NCBI GenBank assembly: GCA_963698565.1
Contig: CAVORH010000002.1
Span: forward strand, 124,001-188,000
DNA: 64,000 nucleotides
Direction: 5' to 3'
DNA from: Sva-07 sp963698565
GTDB taxonomy: Bacteria; Actinomycetota; Acidimicrobiia; Acidimicrobiales; Ilumatobacteraceae
The notes under the pieces are model-generated. The model saw only the letters and a list, made by a program, of their open reading frames with translations, was not told the DNA's origin and did not search any database. This document shows positions 59,305-64,000 of this stretch, piece after piece. Position 1 is the first letter of the stretch; each line of letters opens with the position of its first letter. The position numbers and the translations under genes are program-made.

Positions 59305-60684
59305 ATGCGGTACGTCTCCACCCGCGGCGATGCGCCGGAGCTCGGTTTCGCCGACGTGCTCCTCGCCGGTCTCGCCACCGACGGCGGCCTGTACGTCCCG
59401 GAACGTTGGCCGAAACTCACTCCTGGGCCGTCGACGTCGTACGTCGAACGTGCGGTCCAGGTGATGCTCCCGTTCGTCGAGCCCGACCTCGACGAGATCA
59501 CGCTCACGAAGCTCTGTACCGACGCCTACGAGACGTTCCGCCATCCGGCGGTGACACCGCTCGTACAACTCGACCACCAGCAGTGGGTGCAGGAGCTGTT
59601 CCACGGCCCGACCCTGGCGTTCAAGGACGTCGCACTGCAGCTCGTGGGTCGGATGTTCGACCACGTCCTCGCTCAGCGCGGCGAGCGGGTCACGATCGTG
59701 GGCGCCACGAGCGGCGACACCGGCTCCGCGGCGATCGACGGTGTCGCCGGGTGCGCTCACGTCGACATCGTGATCCTGTACCCGCTCGGTCGCACGAGCG
59801 AGGTGCAGCGTCGGCAGATGACCACCGTCGACCAGCCGAACGCCCACGCGGTGGCGGTCGAGGGCACGTTCGACGACTGCCAGGATCTCGTGAAGGCGAT
59901 GTTCAACGACGTCGAGTTCCGTCGGCGCAACAACCTGTCGGCGGTCAACTCGATCAACTGGGCGAGGGTGATGGCGCAGACCGTGTACTACGTCACGGCC
60001 GCCGAGAACTTCGCCGACCCGGTGACGTTCAGCGTGCCGACCGGCAACTTCGGCAACGTGCTGTCGGGATGGATCGCCCGGGAGATGGGCGCCCCGATCC
60101 GTGACTTCCTGGTGGCGTCGAACACCAACGACATCCTCACTCGCTTCGTCAACGACGGTGACATGTCGACTCGCGACGTCGTGCCGACGCTGAGCCCGTC
60201 GATGGACATCCAGGTGTCGTCGAACTTCGAGCGGTTGCTGTTCGAGATGAACGGTCGCGACGGTGGCATGACGGCCGAGCAGCTCGGCCGCTTCCGTGCC
60301 ACGGGTCGTCTCGACATCGAGGCCGATCAACGCGAGGAGTACGTCACGGGGCACTTCAGGGCCGCCTCGTTCGACGACGAGGCGACGATCGACGAGATCG
60401 CCCGTGTCCACCGCGACACCGGCATGCTCCTCGATCCGCACACGGCCACCGGCACCGCAGCAGCCGCACTGCTCACCGGCCTCGACGGCCCCGACCATCC
60501 CGTGGTCACGCTCGCCACCGCGCATCCGGCGAAGTTCCCCGACGCCGTCGAGCGCGCCACCGGCGTGCGCCCCGCGCTGCCAGAGCACCTCGCCGATCTC
60601 TTCGACCGCCCCGAACGCACCGAGACCGTCGCCTGCGACCTCGCCGCCGTCGAAGCCCTCGTCGAACGCCTCACCCGCCACTGA
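59305..60684 (+). CDS. thrC: Threonine synthase, long class (fold-type II)
   Basis: 459 residues. RYVSTRGDAPELGFADVLLAGLATDGGLYVP is the N-terminal signature of the long (E. coli/yeast-type) threonine synthase; FHGPTLAFKDVALQ has the PLP Lys (about residue 107); GATSGDTGSAAI binds PLP. It converts O-phosphohomoserine to threonine. Mycobacteria and many other actinobacteria have the short ~360-residue class at this locus, so the class differs here while the position is kept. thrB (homoserine kinase) is not in the window. Followed by hairpins and a T-run terminator. Confidence 0.95.
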   Translation: MRYVSTRGDAPELGFADVLLAGLATDGGLYVPERWPKLTPGPSTSYVERAVQVMLPFVEPDLDEITLTKLCTDAYETFRHPAVTPLVQLDHQQWVQELFHGPTLAFKDVALQLVGRMFDHVLAQRGERVTIVGATSGDTGSAAIDGVAGCAHVDIVILYPLGRTSEVQRRQMTTVDQPNAHAVAVEGTFDDCQDLVKAMFNDVEFRRRNNLSAVNSINWARVMAQTVYYVTAAENFADPVTFSVPTGNFGNVLSGWIAREMGAPIRDFLVASNTNDILTRFVNDGDMSTRDVVPTLSPSMDIQVSSNFERLLFEMNGRDGGMTAEQLGRFRATGRLDIEADQREEYVTGHFRAASFDDEATIDEIARVHRDTGMLLDPHTATGTAAAALLTGLDGPDHPVVTLATAHPAKFPDAVERATGVRPALPEHLADLFDRPERTETVACDLAAVEALVERLTRH

Positions 60685-60700
60685 CCCGACGCTCGCACCG

Positions 60701-60750
60701 CCGAAATCTGCCGGATTTCGGTCGCCTGGCGACCGTTTCGAGGCATTTTT
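60701..60750 (+). terminator. Terminator region after thrC
   Basis: CCGAAATC-TGCCG-GATTTCGG (60701-60721) and GTCGCC-T-GGCGAC (60721-60733) are two adjacent small stems, followed by TTTTT (60746-60750). Intrinsic-terminator-like, ending the hom-thrC transcript. Confidence 0.6.
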
Positions 60751-61001
60751 CGGGGGCATGTCGGGGGGATGGGTTCGGGCGCGGGTGTCGTGCAGACGAA
60801 GATGCGTGGCGGACGACGCTCGGTCTGGTATCGTGACGTCTGCTCGGTTCGCCCGAGCCGCACCCCGAGATCTCGGTCGTGTGCGAATTTTCTGCCAGGG
60901 GATCCCGTCTGCGGGCGCGTTCTGCGCCACCTCACACCCCTCCCCCTGGTACTCCAACACTCGTGCCGTCACGTTCGGCGCACGAGAAGAGAGGAACCCT
61001 C
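60751..61001 (+). promoter_or_regulatory. rho promoter and long leader
   Basis: About 250 bp without a supported gene. TGGTATCGT (60826-60834) is a good extended -10, predicting a leader of about 160 nt before rho. That leader is C-rich with few G-rich stretches in part (ACCTCACACCCCTCCCCC), as expected of a Rho-binding rut-like region for autoregulation. AGAGGA stands 7 nt before the GTG. No riboswitch was recognised. Confidence 0.45.
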
Positions 61002-62879
61002 GTGGCCGCAGCCGCACTCGAACAGTCCATGCTCGAATCGAAGGACAAGGACACCCTGCTGGAGATGGCCAAGGCGCTCGGCGTCAAGGTCACCGCCAGA
61101 CAGAAGAAGTCGGACATCATCGACAAGATCCTCGACACCACCGGTTCGGGCGCAGGTGCGCCGGCCGCCGAGACGTCGAGCCCGGCGCCTGCCGACCGGG
61201 AGTCCCCCGAGGTCGCCGCGTCCGAGAAGCCAGCGAAGGCCGAGCCCGCAGCCGCGAACGGCGCAGGTTCGACCGATGCCCCCGAGGTGGTGCTCGGGCC
61301 CGACGGCGAGCCACTCGCCGACTGGGAGATCGAGCTCGCCCGCAACGGTGGTGGCACCGATGCCACCGATGCCGGCCAGGCAGCGACCTCCGATGCCTCG
61401 AAGAGCGAACGCCCCGGCGGCGAGCAGCCCCGTGGCGAGCGCAACCGCCAGGATCAGCCACGCGGTGAGCGCGGGAACAGCAACCGTGATCAGGGCGGCA
61501 ACCGCAACGAATCGCGCGGCGATCGCAACGAGCAGCAGGGCGGCAACCGCGAGCAGGGCGGCAACCGCAACAACCAGGGCGGCAACCGCAACGATCAGGG
61601 CGGCAACCGGAACCGGAACGACAACGATGCCGGCGAGGGCAACAGCAAGCGTCGCCGCCGTCGGCGCAAGGGTCGCGGCGGCCAGGAAGGTCCGCAGGGC
61701 GAGGACGTCGAACTGATCGAGCAGGATCACGGCTTCGAGAGCAACGAACCCGTCGACGTCGAGGGCTACCTCGACATCCGCGACGAGGGCTACGGCTTCC
61801 TGCGGATCAACGGCTACCTGCCGAGCAAGGCCGATGCCTACATCCCGCTGAAGCTCGCTCGTCAGTTCGGTCTGCGCAAGGGCGACCACATCACCGGCAA
61901 GGTCCGTCCCGCCGGCCGCAACGAGAAGAACCCCGGCCTGCTCGAGGTCTACACGGTGAACGGCGGCGACCCGGAGCTGGCCAAGAAGCGCCCGCACTTC
62001 GAGAGCCTGACGGCGCTGTTCCCCGATCAGCGTCTGACGCTCGAGGATCCGAGCGATCCGGCGAACATGACCGCTCGGATCATCGACCTCGTCTCACCGA
62101 TCGGCAAGGGCCAGCGCGGCATCATCGTGTCGCCGCCGAAGGCCGGCAAGACCACGATCATGAAGACGATCGCCAAGTCGATCGAACTCAACAATCCCGA
62201 GGTGCACCTGATGGTGTTGCTCATCGACGAGCGACCCGAAGAGGTCACCGACATGCGCCGCAGCGTCAAGGGTGAGGTCATCTCCTCCACCTTCGACCGG
62301 CCGAGCGACGAGCACACGCACGTCGCGGAGATGACGATCGCCAAGGCGCGTCGCATGGTCGAAGACGGCCGCGACGTCGTGATCATGCTCGACGGCATCA
62401 CCCGCCTCAGCCGGGCCTACAACCTCGCGGCACCGGCCAGCGGCAAGATCCTCTCCGGCGGTATCGACGCCGGCGCGCTGTACCCGCCGAAGAAGTTCTT
62501 CGGGTCTGCCCGCAACGTCGAGGAGGGTGGCTCGCTCACCATCCTCGCCACCGCGCTGGTCGACACCAACAGCCGAATGGACGAGGCGATCTTCGAGGAG
62601 TTCAAGGGCACGGGCAACATGGAGCTGCGCCTCGACCGCAAGGTCGCCGAGCGCCGGATCTACCCGGCGATCGATGTCGACGCCTCGTCGACCCGCCACG
62701 AGGAGCTGTTGTTCGACCGCAAGCAGCTGCAGCAGGTGTGGAAGCTCCGGCGAGTGCTCTCCGGCCTCGCGCAGGACGGCAGCGCCGCCGCCGGCCTCGA
62801 GCTCCTCATCGACCGCCTCAAGACATTCCGCACCAACGACGAGTTCCTCGCCGAGATCGCCAAACAGCCCTCGATGTGA
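61002..62879 (+). CDS. rho: Transcription termination factor Rho with disordered Asn/Gln/Gly/Arg-rich insertion
   Basis: 625 residues. Rho_N helical domain (MLESKDKDTLLEMAKALGV), an acidic Ala/Pro/Glu stretch, a low-complexity segment at ~145-230 with repeated GGNRN units ending in a run of Arg/Lys (KRRRRRRKGRGG), a cold-shock RNA-binding domain (VEGYLDIRDEGYGFLRIN, ~250), then the RecA-like motor: Walker A PPKAGKTTIMK (~378), VHLMVLLIDERPEEVTDM, Walker B VVIMLDGITRLSRAYN and C-terminal R-loop region. Rho terminates transcription and is enlarged this way in actinobacteria. GTG 61002 chosen over upstream frames because AGAGGA precedes it and Rho_N starts there. Confidence 0.95.
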   Translation: MAAAALEQSMLESKDKDTLLEMAKALGVKVTARQKKSDIIDKILDTTGSGAGAPAAETSSPAPADRESPEVAASEKPAKAEPAAANGAGSTDAPEVVLGPDGEPLADWEIELARNGGGTDATDAGQAATSDASKSERPGGEQPRGERNRQDQPRGERGNSNRDQGGNRNESRGDRNEQQGGNREQGGNRNNQGGNRNDQGGNRNRNDNDAGEGNSKRRRRRRKGRGGQEGPQGEDVELIEQDHGFESNEPVDVEGYLDIRDEGYGFLRINGYLPSKADAYIPLKLARQFGLRKGDHITGKVRPAGRNEKNPGLLEVYTVNGGDPELAKKRPHFESLTALFPDQRLTLEDPSDPANMTARIIDLVSPIGKGQRGIIVSPPKAGKTTIMKTIAKSIELNNPEVHLMVLLIDERPEEVTDMRRSVKGEVISSTFDRPSDEHTHVAEMTIAKARRMVEDGRDVVIMLDGITRLSRAYNLAAPASGKILSGGIDAGALYPPKKFFGSARNVEEGGSLTILATALVDTNSRMDEAIFEEFKGTGNMELRLDRKVAERRIYPAIDVDASSTRHEELLFDRKQLQQVWKLRRVLSGLAQDGSAAAGLELLIDRLKTFRTNDEFLAEIAKQPSM

Positions 62880-62911
62880 ATGAGACGTGGGGTCTGACCC
62901 CGCGTCTCATT
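62879..62911. repeat. Stop-adjacent palindrome, copy E
   Basis: Arm AATGAGACG, core GGGGTCTGACCCC, arm CGTCTCATT: perfect pairing. The left arm's first base is the last base of the rho stop codon. Outer arm sequence is unlike the other copies but compensated on both sides, showing selection for the stem. No T-run. Confidence 0.75.
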
Positions 62912-63001
62912 CGGTTGGCGGGTCGATAGCGTGACGGGCCGATCCGGATGACGATCGGGGGCACAGGGCTCACTCGTTCAGCCATCCACAGGAGATCCGA
63001 C

Positions 63002-63238
63002 ATGAAGGCCGACATCCACCCCAACTACACCGACACCACGGTGCGCTGCTCCTGCGGCAACACGTTCACGACCAAGTCGACCGTCGACGGTGACCTCACC
63101 GTCGAACTGTGCAACGAATGCCACCCGTTCTTCACGGGCAAGCAGAAGCTCGTCGACTCCGGTGGTCGTGTCGAGCGCTTCAACAAGCGGTACGGCCAGC
63201 GCAAGAACGCGCCGGCAGCCCCGACCGACGAGGCCTGA
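63002..63238 (+). CDS. rpmE: 50S ribosomal protein L31 (zinc-binding type)
   Basis: 78 residues. MKADIHPNYTDTTVRCSCGN and ELCNECHPFFTGKQKLVD carry the four zinc ligands Cys16, Cys18, Cys37 and Cys40, so this is the C+ (zinc-containing) form. The C-terminus has a short Ala/Pro tail. AGGAG lies 7 nt before ATG. The rho-rpmE order is conserved in actinobacteria; prfA would be expected next but the window ends too early. Confidence 0.95.
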   Translation: MKADIHPNYTDTTVRCSCGNTFTTKSTVDGDLTVELCNECHPFFTGKQKLVDSGGRVERFNKRYGQRKNAPAAPTDEA

Positions 63239-63340
63239 GCCCACGCGCCACCGGCGCCTTCGGAAAGAGCTGAGAACGCGCCCACGCGCCACGCACGCCA
63301 GGTGGGTGGCCGAACGTGGCGTCGGAGCGGGCCCGCGCGC

Positions 63341-63463
63341 ATGACGTTCGTGACCGTCCATCCCGATGGCGAGGAGCGACCCGAAGCATCGAGCCTCGAC
63401 GTGGTTCCCGGCGCGGTGATCGCCAACCTCGTGATCGCGAAGGTGACCCGTTACGTCGTCTGA
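63341..63463 (+). CDS. Candidate 40-residue small protein
   Basis: An ATG ORF of 40 codons with third positions almost all G or C, like the neighbours: TFVTVHPDGEERPEASSLDV, then AVIANLVIAKVTRYVV. The last half is hydrophobic. It lies in the 269-bp gap between rpmE and the next gene. No Shine-Dalgarno or -10 stands out, so it may be a decayed gene end rather than a working gene. Confidence 0.35.
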   Translation: MTFVTVHPDGEERPEASSLDVVPGAVIANLVIAKVTRYVV

Positions 63464-63507
63464 CTCGTCGATCGTGTCGCAATCTCCCGGTCGCTAGCGT
63501 CGGGGCC

Positions 63508-64000
63508 GTGACCGATCCCGTCGACACCGATCGCCGCAGCCGTCTCCTCGGCCTCAAGTTGCGGGCGCTGGCTGCTGCGCACCTCGGTCGCGGCTCGCTC
63601 GACGTCGAACCGGGCTCGTTCCCCCACGGCGCCGCGCTGGTCGTCGACGACACCGCATGGGTGTTGGTCGACGGTCCCGCCGCGGGCTCCCTCGGTGGCG
63701 CCCTCGCCTGGGCGATCCGCAACGGGGCCACCTCGCTCGACCTGGTCGCCGAAGCCGACACCGGCCTGCTCGCGCGGCGGGCCGCTCGTCTGTCGTTCCC
63801 GGTGCGGGTGTGGTTCGCGGAGGAGCGAGCGCTGCTGCCGGCCGTTCCCGAACCACTCGCGGCGCCGCCGTCGCCGTCGTCCGAACACCTCGAACTCGTC
63901 GCGGTGATCCACGAGGCCGGGGCGACGCCGAACGTCGAACACGCCGTGGTGTTCGGCGAGGTGCGCGGATTGGAGGTGTGCCGGGTCGTCGACCAGCCGA
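63508..64000 (+). CDS. Hypothetical protein, 3' end outside window
   Basis: Open for 164 codons to the window edge with no stop. Residues include DRRSRLLGLKLRALAAAHL, VVDDTAWVLVDGPAAGSL, ATSLDLVAEADTGLLARRAA and LVAVIHEAGATPNVEHAVVFGEV; no known motif recognised. The V/L/A-rich alternation suggests a compact alpha/beta protein. GTG 63508 with TAGCGT (63495-63500) 7 nt upstream (leaderless). It occupies the place of prfA in mycobacterial order, but shows no GGQ motif in the visible part. Confidence 0.6.
   Translation, partial: MTDPVDTDRRSRLLGLKLRALAAAHLGRGSLDVEPGSFPHGAALVVDDTAWVLVDGPAAGSLGGALAWAIRNGATSLDLVAEADTGLLARRAARLSFPVRVWFAEERALLPAVPEPLAAPPSPSSEHLELVAVIHEAGATPNVEHAVVFGEVRGLEVCRVVDQP

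Overview
The window reads as a chromosomal segment of a high-GC actinobacterium. WhiB, a PdtaS-type histidine kinase beside whiB, DUF3107, DUF3090 and SCO1664-family proteins, an AdaA-AlkA fusion followed by ogt, and an argS-lysA-hom-thrC-rho-rpmE block all match gene order known from Mycobacterium and Streptomyces. The overall protein flavour suggests an acidimicrobial lineage such as Ilumatobacter, but that is inference only. About 60 protein genes, one broken gene and one tRNA-Arg can be supported. Most annotated genes read as housekeeping or core metabolism. No phage, insertion sequence, CRISPR array or rRNA was seen.

Layout. 1-8 kb: sulfotransferase fragment, small metallopeptidase, Mrp/ApbC-type ATPase divergent from a SufR-like Fe-S regulator, DJ-1/PfpI protein, DUF3107, two ArsA-like ATPases, PdtaS-like kinase and WhiB. 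8-17 kb: GDPD, lipid kinase, EtfBA, a conserved actinobacterial cluster (histidine phosphatase, DUF3090, SCO1664, unknown), UDG, small lipoprotein and a FrhB-like Fe-S flavoprotein. 17-21.5 kb: PII, Amt, acyl-CoA dehydrogenase, and an AbiEi/DUF559 gene bracketed by inverted 50-bp palindromic repeats. 21.7-27.4 kb: four-gene circularly permuted ATP-grasp / alpha-E / transglutaminase cassette, a predicted but uncharacterised peptide-ligation system. 27.4-31.4 kb: MFS exporter, AdaA-AlkA and Ogt repair genes, unknown protein. 31.4-49 kb: alpha-glucan uptake and breakdown, with two maltose-type ABC importers (each binding protein plus two permeases, no ATPase), one MalK/MsiK-like ATPase between them, two LacI regulators with clear operators, two GH13 enzymes, and an aldo/keto reductase plus SsuD-like monooxygenase pair. 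49-64 kb: DUF4032, DeoC, tRNA-Arg(CCG), argS, lysA, PemK-like, TIGR03086, broken serine hydrolase, hom, thrC, rho, rpmE.

Three patterns cut across the window. First, more than twenty genes carry a TANNNT-like or CANNAT-like hexamer 6-9 nt upstream of an ATG or GTG with no Shine-Dalgarno sequence, as expected for leaderless transcription; I used this to choose several starts. Second, a 31-bp palindrome with core GGGGTCWGACCCC and covarying arms sits directly at stop codons in five places. Third, a different 50-bp palindrome occurs three times, two copies inverted around one gene.

The best candidates for undescribed biology are the ATP-grasp/alpha-E/transglutaminase cassette with its hexanucleotide-repeat-encoded SQ tail, the stop-codon palindrome family, the repeat-flanked AbiEi/DUF559 unit, and the tRNA-Arg that ends two bases before a start codon.
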